Of a stretch of 64,000 nucleotides of DNA, positions 34,613-42,154 are shown piece by piece. This DNA comes from Polyangium sp. 15x6 (GTDB taxonomy: Bacteria > Myxococcota_A > Polyangia > Polyangiales > Polyangiaceae): positions 39,842 to 103,841 of the forward strand of contig NZ_JASBQE010000042.1 of assembly GCF_029960785.1 (NCBI RefSeq). Direction: 5' to 3'. The position numbers were made by a program, and so were the translations under genes. The notes under the pieces are model-generated. The model had not been told where the DNA came from. It did no database searches and was given only the letters and a program-made list of their open reading frames with translations. Within the stretch, counting starts at the first letter, position 1. Every line of letters begins with the position of its first letter.

Positions 34613-36132
34613 TGCAGCACCCTCGGCCTTTTCGCCGCATCCTCGTCGCCGAGTCGCCCGTGCGGAGGCCCGGCGAGCGTCGGGCCAAACCTTTGCCTTG
34701 CCGCGTCGGCGTCCTGCCCTGGGTCGTCGATCGAAACTGGCTCACGATCATCGTCGGGGTCACGTTCCGCTTCGATCCGAGCGCGGCGGCGCGGCCCGTC
34801 CCGCTCGAACCCGCGCCGCCGCGCCCCTTTTTTGCAGGCCCGGCCGCGCCGAAGGAGGCGCCCCGCGTCGACGACTTCGTGCCGATGCGCCTGCTCGTCG
34901 ACCTGACGCTGACGGGCCACGTCGAGGTGCTGCCGATGCCTTCGGGCACGTTCACGAAGGTCGTCCCGAGAAACGCGGCCGTCGGCCTCGGGGAGCGGCG
35001 CGTGAGCTTCACGGTTCGCGCGGACGAACCCGGCCGGATTCCCCTCCGCCCGCCGTTCACGCAGCGCTTCCAGGGAGGCACGATCGACCTCGGGCCGCAG
35101 CCTTGCCACGACGGATCGACGCACCATTTCCACCACCCCGAGAAGTTCGATCTGAGCGTGTACCAGGCCGCGATCCCCGACCTTCGTTACGAGGTCGACG
35201 ACGTGACCTCGATCCGGCTCGCGGGGCTCTTTCCGGATCCCGAGGCCGCGCTCGATCTGGAGCTCCCGCGGCTCGTCCCGCGCGCGCTCGTGAACTACTC
35301 GCAGGCCCGGGTGCAGCGCGGCGACGTGCGGATGTTCGTCGATGGAATCGCGATCGATCTCGACGGCAGCACCGTGGATGTGACCTTCCGCGGGCTCGTG
35401 GAGACGACCGCGAACCCGCACGTGGACGTCGATCGGATCCTGATCGGCTGGGCGCCGCCCGCGCGCTGGCACGAGGATCCGTGGGGCGCCTGGGACGACA
35501 ATCTCCGCGAGCTGCCGCGCGGCCGGTTTCGCTTCGCCGCGGAGCGCGACGACGTCGTACGGGGCGAGGAGCCACCCAAGCTGAGCGAGGAAGAGCTCTT
35601 GATGGCGCGCTACGAGACCTGGGGGCACCCGAACGCCGCGGAGCCGGAGATGCTCCCGCACGAGGCCGCTGCGATCGCGGCCGAGCTCGCCGAGCAACGC
35701 TGGCCGCGCGAAGAGGTCCTCCGGCGGCACGGGATCGACGACTACACGTGGGGGATCGAGGAGCGAGCCTGGGCGCAGCGGCTCGCGAGCGTGCGCGAGG
35801 AGCCCGATGGCGGGCCGAGCGCCGAGTACGCCCTCGCGTACCGGCGCGCCTCGGACGCGCTCGCGACGGCGCGCGAGGCCGAGATCACGGCCGCGGCGTA
35901 CGTGGCGATCGCAGCGAAGATGAAGCGGGGTGATCCCACGAAGGTCCTCGCGGATGCAGGGATCGGGATCGCGGGGTTTGGTCGGATCGACCGGCGCTTC
36001 CGGGCGAAGGCGCAAGGCGACAAGGCGTTCGCCGCCGAGCTCGCGCGGCTCCGGGCCGACGAAGAGGCGCGGCATGGTGGCCCGCGTGATGGCTCGAAGG
36101 TGGAGGAGAAGAGCTTGGAGGGCAGCACGTGA
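34612..36132 (+). CDS. DUF2169 protein, copy 2
   Basis: 506 residues from ATG 34612, which overlaps the stop of the DUF4150 gene. Residues about 25-330 are the DUF2169 domain (DRNWLTIIVGVTFRFDP; TIDLGPQPCHDGSTHHFHHP; IRLAGLFPDPEAALDLELPR). The C-terminal about 180 residues are helical and charged and include IDDYTWGIEERAWAQRL, a short module also seen in modified form at the end of DUF2169 copy 3. Co-translation with the DUF4150 gene supports a chaperone/adaptor role for that protein. The stop overlaps the next start (GTGA). Confidence 0.85.
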   Translation: MQHPRPFRRILVAESPVRRPGERRAKPLPCRVGVLPWVVDRNWLTIIVGVTFRFDPSAAARPVPLEPAPPRPFFAGPAAPKEAPRVDDFVPMRLLVDLTLTGHVEVLPMPSGTFTKVVPRNAAVGLGERRVSFTVRADEPGRIPLRPPFTQRFQGGTIDLGPQPCHDGSTHHFHHPEKFDLSVYQAAIPDLRYEVDDVTSIRLAGLFPDPEAALDLELPRLVPRALVNYSQARVQRGDVRMFVDGIAIDLDGSTVDVTFRGLVETTANPHVDVDRILIGWAPPARWHEDPWGAWDDNLRELPRGRFRFAAERDDVVRGEEPPKLSEEELLMARYETWGHPNAAEPEMLPHEAAAIAAELAEQRWPREEVLRRHGIDDYTWGIEERAWAQRLASVREEPDGGPSAEYALAYRRASDALATAREAEITAAAYVAIAAKMKRGDPTKVLADAGIGIAGFGRIDRRFRAKAQGDKAFAAELARLRADEEARHGGPRDGSKVEEKSLEGST

Positions 36133-37163
36133 GCAGCACGGGCGCCATCGTGGGCGTGGGCATGGCGACGCCGCTCGGGCTCGACGCGAGGCAATCGTCC
36201 CTCGTGCTCCGCGCGCGCAAGCTCTCGCCGGGGCAAACGCCGTTCCGGGACCGACGCGGGTTCGCCCTCGGGGACGTGCGCGCGAAGCGCATCGACGACG
36301 CGTGCGTGGGGCGCGCGCGGATGCTCGAGCTCGCAGCGCCCGCGCTCGCCGAGTGCGTGCGGGGGCTCGTGGGCGCGAAAGGTCCCTTTCCGCTGTTCCT
36401 CTCGCTGCCGCCGCGCCGCGCCGAGGCGGAGGAGCCGCTCGGCCCCGATTTCTTCGAGGAGCTCGGCAAACGCGCCGGGGTTCCGCTCGCGCCCGAGGCG
36501 TGTGAGCCCTTCGTCCTCGGCCACGCGGGTTTTGCCGCGGCGCTCGCGCGGGCCCTCGCGTTCGTGGCGCAGGCGCCCAAGGACGCGGCGCGCGGGACGC
36601 GGCCCTGCGCCATCGTGGGCGGCATCGACAGCTACCACGATCCCGTCGTGCTCACGGCGCTCGACAAGGAGCGCAGGGTGCACGGAGAGGGCGTGTGGGA
36701 CGGGTTCATCCCCTCGGAGGCCGCGGCGTTCGTCGTGGTCGCGCCGGCGGGCTCGGCGCCGGCGCTCGCGCGGGTGCTCTCCGTGGGCACGGGCATGGAA
36801 CGCGAGGACGACGGCGGTCCGAACCCGCCGATCGGCGAGGCAGCGACCGAGATCGTCCGCGCGGTCGCGGGCGCTCTGCGCGCGCCCGTGCCCTGGGTCT
36901 TGCCGGACGTGAACGGGGAGCGGCACCGCGTGAAGGAGTGGACCTTCGTGCGCATCCGGAACCGCGAACGGTTCGACGACGACAAGACGATCGAGACGCG
37001 CCTCTGCGACGAGCTCGGCGACGTGGGCGCGGCGAGCGGTGCGGTGCACGCGGCGTACGCATGCATGGCGTTTCGCCTGGGGTTCGCCCCGGCGCCGGAG
37101 GTGCTCGTCACGCTCGCGTCCGAGGGCCCCGCGCGCGGCGCCTTCGCCCTGGGGGCGCCATGA
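36129..37163 (+). CDS. Thiolase-fold (beta-ketoacyl-synthase-like) T6SS-associated protein
   Basis: 344 residues from GTG 36129, overlapping the previous stop by 4 nt. The beginning (GAIVGVGMATPLGLDARQS) and end (LCDELGDVGAASGAVHAAYA) match the beta-ketoacyl synthase/thiolase fold. The catalytic features are missing: no TACxS cysteine nucleophile loop and no HGTGT histidine loop (the corresponding region reads VLPDVNGERHRVKEW). It is shorter than true KAS enzymes (about 410). Thiolase-like proteins accompany DUF2169/DUF4150 genes in other T6SS effector islands, where a structural or chaperone function is thought more likely than condensation. Middle gene of a coupled run of four. Confidence 0.8.
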   Translation: MSSTGAIVGVGMATPLGLDARQSSLVLRARKLSPGQTPFRDRRGFALGDVRAKRIDDACVGRARMLELAAPALAECVRGLVGAKGPFPLFLSLPPRRAEAEEPLGPDFFEELGKRAGVPLAPEACEPFVLGHAGFAAALARALAFVAQAPKDAARGTRPCAIVGGIDSYHDPVVLTALDKERRVHGEGVWDGFIPSEAAAFVVVAPAGSAPALARVLSVGTGMEREDDGGPNPPIGEAATEIVRAVAGALRAPVPWVLPDVNGERHRVKEWTFVRIRNRERFDDDKTIETRLCDELGDVGAASGAVHAAYACMAFRLGFAPAPEVLVTLASEGPARGAFALGAP

Positions 37164-38935
37164 TGCTGCAAAGTTTGCCCGGAACGACGTCGACGCGCCC
37201 GCTGCTCGAAGGCGTGCGGTCCGCGCTCGAGGAGAGCCTGCTCGCGATCGCCGATCGCTCGGACACGGCCGAGCTCGCCGAGGCGCTGCGCGAGGGGATC
37301 GCGCTCCTGAGCCGCCTCGTCGCGGACGAGCCGCGCGACGCGGACGCGCTCGATGCCCTGTCGCGCACCTCGGCCGCGCTGAAGGCGGCGCGCGAGCGGA
37401 TCTCGCTCGACGAGGTGGTGGGAAACCGCATCGAGGCCGCGGCGCGCTGGCTCGCGGACGCGAGTGAGCGGCTGCGCGGACGGCTGCCGGCGCGGGCCTT
37501 GGGGGCGGCCGCGGAGGCCACGCAGAGCGAGGAGATCGTCGCGAGCATCGGCGTCCCGCGGGCGCATCCAGTCTTCGTGCCGCCGCCGCGGGTGCTGTCG
37601 CGCGAGGAGGCGATGGCCGCGCAGGGGGCGCGCGGGCGGGCCCTGCTCGAAGCGTCGCGGAGCGCGGCGGGGGATTTCGCGCAGATCAGCGCCATCGCGC
37701 GCGACTGCTTCGAGGACATCGCGAGCCTCGGCAGCCTGCGCAGGCTCTACGATCACGAGCCCTGGGTCGACGCCGGGCCGTTCGAGCAGCGCCTGCTCGA
37801 CAACCTCGACGCGCTCGTCGCGCTCGAACGGCCGCTCGATCCAGCCGCGCCCTCGCTCGGGCTCGTGGAGTCGCTCTTCGCGTATGCGATCGAGTGGGTC
37901 GTGCCCGATTTCGGCCGGACGTTCGCGCTCGCCTTCACGCTCTCCTGTCTCGCCTCGGAGACGGCGATGCGCTGGGTCGTGCTGGCGCTGCGCCGCTCGC
38001 ACCCGCGGACGTACCCGGCGTTCGTCGACGCGTTCGCCCTCGGCTCGAACGAGGCGATCGATCGTACCCTGGTCGAGCTCTGCCGCGAGGACGATCCCGC
38101 GCTCGTCGAGGTCGCGCTCGCAGCGATGGCGCGGCGCGGGCGCGTGGACATGGCAAGCGCGGTGCTGCTCCTCATGCGGCCCTCGCCGTCGCCGGGCGTG
38201 CTCGACAAGGCGATCGATCTCGCCGCGCGTTTGCCCGCGCAGGCGGCCGCGCCGCTCCTCGCGCGTCTGCTCGAGAGCCCGGATCCCGACACCGGCGCGA
38301 GCGCCGCCGCAGCCCTCACCACGCTCGGCGACGCCCGCGGCCCGAAGCACCTCCGCGCCGTGCTCCAGCGGCCGCGCACGGAGGACGTGCCGACGTTGCG
38401 CGCGCGTCGCATCGCCCTCGAAGCGCTGTGTCTCCTCGGGAGCCCGTTCGATCGGAACCTCCTAGGCACCGAGGCGAGTCTCGATCGCGAGGGTCTGCCC
38501 TGGCTCGGCTGGCACGGGCACCCCGATCACGTGCCCGTGCTCATCGAAGGCATCCGCCGCGCAGCCGCAAACGGGGCATTCGACGAGGCAGATCGAATCG
38601 GGCGAGCCCTCGAGCGAATCGGCGGCGGCTCGGCGCCGCGCCCAGGAGCACTCGCAGGCGGCGATTTCGAGGAGCGACTCGCGGCATGGCTGCGCGCATT
38701 CGAGGAGCGGCGGCCCCTCGACAACCCCCGCATGCGGTTCGGCCAGCCATGGACGCCATCCACGATCCTCACCGAGCTCTCCGCACGCGGAACACGCCAT
38801 GGCGAACGGCCGCTCCTCGCACGCGAGCTCGCACTCGTAACCCGCAGGGCAGTGCACCTCGACGTCGCAGGCTGGATCGTCGTGCAAGAGCGCGCACTCG
38901 CGGCAGCCCGCGATGCATTGCCCCGGCAAGCGTGA
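37160..38935 (+). CDS. HEAT-repeat type T6SS-associated protein (TIGR02270-like)
   Basis: 591 residues from ATG 37160 (ATG 37163 also possible), overlapping the thiolase-like stop. The N-terminal 150 residues are helical (RSALEESLLAIADRSDTAEL). The central and C-terminal parts consist of HEAT-like helical pairs (DPALVEVALAAMARRGRVDM; DPDTGASAAAALTTLGDARG; HVPVLIEGIRRAAANGAFDE). This layout agrees with the TIGR02270 family found in T6SS effector loci of several proteobacteria. It likely binds a partner through its solenoid surface. It is the last plus-strand gene of the island; the hairpin array begins 9 bp after its stop. Confidence 0.75.
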   Translation: MMLQSLPGTTSTRPLLEGVRSALEESLLAIADRSDTAELAEALREGIALLSRLVADEPRDADALDALSRTSAALKAARERISLDEVVGNRIEAAARWLADASERLRGRLPARALGAAAEATQSEEIVASIGVPRAHPVFVPPPRVLSREEAMAAQGARGRALLEASRSAAGDFAQISAIARDCFEDIASLGSLRRLYDHEPWVDAGPFEQRLLDNLDALVALERPLDPAAPSLGLVESLFAYAIEWVVPDFGRTFALAFTLSCLASETAMRWVVLALRRSHPRTYPAFVDAFALGSNEAIDRTLVELCREDDPALVEVALAAMARRGRVDMASAVLLLMRPSPSPGVLDKAIDLAARLPAQAAAPLLARLLESPDPDTGASAAAALTTLGDARGPKHLRAVLQRPRTEDVPTLRARRIALEALCLLGSPFDRNLLGTEASLDREGLPWLGWHGHPDHVPVLIEGIRRAAANGAFDEADRIGRALERIGGGSAPRPGALAGGDFEERLAAWLRAFEERRPLDNPRMRFGQPWTPSTILTELSARGTRHGERPLLARELALVTRRAVHLDVAGWIVVQERALAAARDALPRQA

Positions 38936-38943
38936 GCGTCGCG

Positions 38944-39241
38944 CCGGGGTTTCACCCCGGACCCCGACCAGGGGTTGTCCACCCCTGGACCCGGACCAGC
39001 GCAAGCGCTGGACCCGGGGTCGATGAACTGCGCGATGCGCAGTTCATCGACCAGGTCGAGGCAAGACTGGAAACGACGCTGCCAACCAAGACCGTCGCGA
39101 CCGGCAACGCTACGACGGGTCTTGCCACCGGCCTGCTGGAAAAACTGCGCGGAGCGCAGTTTTTCCACCTGAGGTCCAGGGCTTGCCCTGGTTCGGGTCG
39201 AGGGGCGAATAGCCCCCGCGGGGCCCGGGGCAGCGCCCCGG
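38944..39241. repeat. Array of about eight clean hairpins
   Basis: A 300-bp intergenic array of perfect inverted repeats. Stems (left arm/right arm): 38944-38950/38954-38960 (7 bp), 38968-38975/38981-38988 (8), 38996-39001/39006-39011 (6), 39020-39033/39037-39050 (14 bp, 3-nt loop), 39137-39150/39154-39167 (14 bp, 3-nt loop), 39176-39181/39186-39191 (6), 39202-39206/39212-39216 (5), 39225-39231/39235-39241 (7). A wider repeat GGCAAGAC/GTCTTGCC spans 39060-39126. The two 14-bp hairpins share the core ACTGCGC-NNN-GCGCAGT. The array separates two converging T6SS operons and may act as a bidirectional terminator or be a dispersed repeat element. Confidence 0.85.
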
Positions 39242-39261
39242 CGCAACGGCTGCCCGATGGG

Positions 39262-39759
39262 CTAGTTCAAGCGCAGCATGCGCCCGACGATCTTGTGCAC
39301 GCCTTCTGCGCGGGACAGGATTCGCTCGGCGTATGTCTCGACTTCGCCGATCGCGCGTAGCACGACGGCTGCGGTTTGGGCTGAGAGCGAGAGCTCCTCG
39401 CCGGCGTCGAGTGCGATTCGCTTTGCCTTGATCGTGTAGGTCTCGGCTGCGTCCACGCCGGGCGTGGGCTGCGTGCGCAGTGCGCCGATCACGATGAGCG
39501 TGCCGTCTGCGCCTTCCTCGACGAGCACGCGCTCGCGTCGCGCGCGGGCGCCTTCGATCACCGTGGGGTGGACGGATGGATCGAGCTTCGCGGGTGCGGT
39601 CGTGGGGCCGATCCCCAGCACGACGCCGTCCTCGCGGACTGCGTGCACCTCGGCCGTGAACAGCGCTGGACGCCGGGCCGGCCCTGGCACGGGCTGGAGC
39701 CGCGGCCCCTGTTTCGCCGACGCTGCTTCGATCCCGCGCACGTTGGTTGCACGCTTCAT
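39262..39759 (-). CDS. DUF3540-like T6SS accessory protein
   Basis: 165 residues from ATG 39759 with GGAGGAG upstream; a longer frame that continues upstream is a shadow of the neighbouring DUF2169 gene. The middle resembles a small OB/beta domain (PALFTAEVHAVREDGVVLGI), and the C-terminus (AETYTIKAKRIALDAGEELS, AVVLRAIGEVETYAERIL) resembles VgrG beta-helix or DUF3540 tails. DUF3540 proteins occur in vgrG islands and are probably spike-associated. It is the downstream partner of DUF2169 copy 3 on the minus strand (73 bp apart). Confidence 0.65.
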   Translation of the reverse strand: MKRATNVRGIEAASAKQGPRLQPVPGPARRPALFTAEVHAVREDGVVLGIGPTTAPAKLDPSVHPTVIEGARARRERVLVEEGADGTLIVIGALRTQPTPGVDAAETYTIKAKRIALDAGEELSLSAQTAAVVLRAIGEVETYAERILSRAEGVHKIVGRMLRLN

Positions 39760-39832
39760 GGCTCCTCCAGAGACCTTGGATTCTATACGAGTCCGCGGCG
39801 CGTGCGGATCGCTTCCTCGCGCGTCACGCGCT

Positions 39833-42031
39833 TCATGCGATCCCGCCGAGGGGCGGCGGCGCGACGCCTGGGGCCTTCGCGGCCTCGAATGCGGCGCAGA
39901 GTGCGAGGGCGAGGTCACACCGACCCTCGCGCGCCTCGCCTGCGAGGGCTTCTGCTTGCTGCCGCTCGTGCACGCGCCACGCGACTTCGTCGATCCCGTA
40001 GCGCGAGAGCACCTCGTGCAGCGCGTCGCGCGCGCCCCAGAGATCGACCTTGATCCGTGCATACCGCTCGATCGAGAGCTCCCCGCGCGACGCGGCTGGG
40101 CTCGCCGAGGTGCCGAGGGCGCTCTGCGGGGTGACGACGGCGCTATTTGGGATGACGACGGCGCTCGGCGGGGTGACGACGGCGCTATTTGGGATGACGA
40201 CGGCGCTCGGCGGGGTGACGACGGCGCTCGGCGGGATGACGACGGGTTTTGCCGGTGGTGGTTCGGGCGGGATGACGACGGGTCCGGACGGGATGACGAC
40301 GGGCTCGGGCGGGATGACGACGGGCCCGGGCGTCGAGAGGACGAAGAGCGGCGACGCTGCGGGGCTCGGTGTTCCGAACGGCAGCGCTGCGTCGGGCTGC
40401 AGCTTCGGCTTCCGCTCGGTCTCCGGATCGGACTCCTCCGCTTCGGGGGCGGGTGCCGGTGCCGGCGCCGACGCCGGTGCGCGGAACGGCAGCGCGGGCG
40501 ACGCCGCGGGCTTCGCCGCGGGGATGAGCGTCCGCGTGCCTTCGTCGTCCGGATCGAGGGCCCGAGCCGCGACGAACGGCAGCGTCGCGGCCGCCACGGG
40601 CCTCGCCTCGGGGACACGCGTCTCCGTCCCATCGTCGTCCGGATCGAAGGGCGGCAAGGTCTTCGCCGCGACGGGCGCGGACGCCGGCTTGCTCTCCGCG
40701 AGCGGGCGCAGCGGCGAGCGCTGGAACGGCAGCGTCGAAAACCCCTCGGGTCTGCCCACGTTCCCGGTCAGCGTCTGCTCGTCGTCGTCACGCGCGAACG
40801 ACACCGGCGGGCGCTCTCGCCGCGGCTCGGGCGGAGGCACCGCAGGCGTGCTCGAGGGCGCGAAGGGAAGCGCGGCCGCAGGCTTCGGGGCCGTGTTGGC
40901 CAGCATCGTGATCGTGCGTGGGCCGCGCGGCCGTTCGGGCACCGCCGGGGTCTGCGGGACACTCGGCGGAACGCTTGGCGGGACGCTCGGCGGAACGCCT
41001 GGCCGGACGCTCGGTGGAACGCTTGTCGCGACAGCGGGCCCCGGGCTCGGCACGACACTCGGCGCCGCGATCCCCCGCGTCGGCGCGATCAGCACGACCC
41101 CTTCTTCCTTCGCGTGCCGGAGCGGCACCGCCGCGCGCCACGTCACGCTGCAGACCCCTCGATCCGCATCGATGAGCAGCGTATCCCCGCGCAGCCACAC
41201 TTCCTGCGGGCTGCCCCCGCTCCGCGTCACCACCGCCCGCGGCCGGACATCCTCGACCACCGCGATCATCCGCGAGAGCTCCGGATGCAGGTGCTCGAGG
41301 AGGATCTGCGCCTGCGCCGGCAGCTCGGTGATCTGCTGATCCTTTGGCGCCGCGTTCCAGTACGACGCATCCACGCCCGCGGGCAGCGGCTGCTCGTGCC
41401 ACGCCTCGTGAGACCACGCGTTGCGGTGCGCGCGCAGATGCTCGACGCGCGTCGGCCACCGCGCCGCGATCGGCGCGAGTCCGACCGGCGGGATCTCCTG
41501 CGTGGGACTGCGCAACACGAAACCCATCGGCTCGAAATTCGGCGGATGCCCCGGCGCCTGCGCATCCATGCTCGGCGGGATCCCCACCGGATTCCACGAT
41601 CTCGGCCCGCCTGCCGCGCGCATCCAGCGCAGCGGCATCCGCGTGAACGGCACCGCGTCCGAGAGCCTCCCTTCCGGCAGCCAGTACCGATCGCCGTACA
41701 CCCCGATCGCCTTGTTCACGCCTCCCACCGCGATGCGCGCGACGAGCGACGGCACGGCCTGGCCATGGGGCGCCCACACGTGCCCCACGACCATCACGTC
41801 CACGTGCCGCTTGAACGGCGCGAGATCGTTCGGCAGGCGGATGCTGCGCGGCGAACCATCCTGCCAGTACACGTCGATCGTCTGCGGCGCGTCCGGCGTA
41901 CCGAGGAGCTCGCATGGCCCGTTTCGCAGGGCGTACGTGGCCTTGCAGATGACCGTCATCACGAAGGCGTCGGGGCGTGGCTGCCAGACGAGCTTTGCCA
42001 CGGCGAGCGGGGGTTTCGCGGAGACGTGCAC
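39833..42031 (-). CDS. DUF2169 protein with long low-complexity linker, copy 3
   Basis: 732 residues from GTG 42031. Residues 1-320 are a DUF2169 domain (LVWQPRPDAFVMTVICKATY; FEPMGFVLRSPTQEIPPVG; LLIDADRGVCSVTWRAAVPL). Residues about 330-640 are a Pro/Ala-rich disordered linker with several repeat classes: PPSV/PPSV units, five LPF-centred motifs (ALPFAPS, TLPFQRS, TLPFVAA, ALPFRAP, ALPFGTP), three acidic DDxGT-type motifs, and near the end alternating P(P/N)SAVV(T/I) units encoded by a DNA minisatellite. The last about 70 residues contain YGIDEVAWRVHERQQ, similar to the end of DUF2169 copy 2. The linker may tether cargo or partners (inference). Divergent from kamD. Confidence 0.85.
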   Translation of the reverse strand: MHVSAKPPLAVAKLVWQPRPDAFVMTVICKATYALRNGPCELLGTPDAPQTIDVYWQDGSPRSIRLPNDLAPFKRHVDVMVVGHVWAPHGQAVPSLVARIAVGGVNKAIGVYGDRYWLPEGRLSDAVPFTRMPLRWMRAAGGPRSWNPVGIPPSMDAQAPGHPPNFEPMGFVLRSPTQEIPPVGLAPIAARWPTRVEHLRAHRNAWSHEAWHEQPLPAGVDASYWNAAPKDQQITELPAQAQILLEHLHPELSRMIAVVEDVRPRAVVTRSGGSPQEVWLRGDTLLIDADRGVCSVTWRAAVPLRHAKEEGVVLIAPTRGIAAPSVVPSPGPAVATSVPPSVRPGVPPSVPPSVPPSVPQTPAVPERPRGPRTITMLANTAPKPAAALPFAPSSTPAVPPPEPRRERPPVSFARDDDEQTLTGNVGRPEGFSTLPFQRSPLRPLAESKPASAPVAAKTLPPFDPDDDGTETRVPEARPVAAATLPFVAARALDPDDEGTRTLIPAAKPAASPALPFRAPASAPAPAPAPEAEESDPETERKPKLQPDAALPFGTPSPAASPLFVLSTPGPVVIPPEPVVIPSGPVVIPPEPPPAKPVVIPPSAVVTPPSAVVIPNSAVVTPPSAVVIPNSAVVTPQSALGTSASPAASRGELSIERYARIKVDLWGARDALHEVLSRYGIDEVAWRVHERQQAEALAGEAREGRCDLALALCAAFEAAKAPGVAPPPLGGIA
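40139..40222 (-). repeat. 42-bp tandem minisatellite inside DUF2169 copy 3
   Basis: Two exact 42-bp units (40139-40180 and 40181-40222), each built of two 21-bp half-units that encode PPSAVVT and PNSAVVI-type heptads. Degenerate 21-bp units extend the array on both sides, to about 40130-40330. Exact identity between the 42-bp units suggests recent duplication and likely length variation between strains. Confidence 0.85.
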
Positions 42032-42154
42032 GGCGTGAGCTTACCATCGCGCCGCTCGCTCGATGAGGCCTCGGATCACGCGCCGCGGCGCGGCTTGCGG
42101 GCCCGAGCGCGCGTCATTGACAATCGACCCCATCCGCGCCATCTCGGGAGCGCC

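Noticed and set aside
38944..39241. Hairpin array as a CRISPR array
   Set aside because: There is no constant repeat with unique spacers and no cas gene; stems differ in sequence and length.
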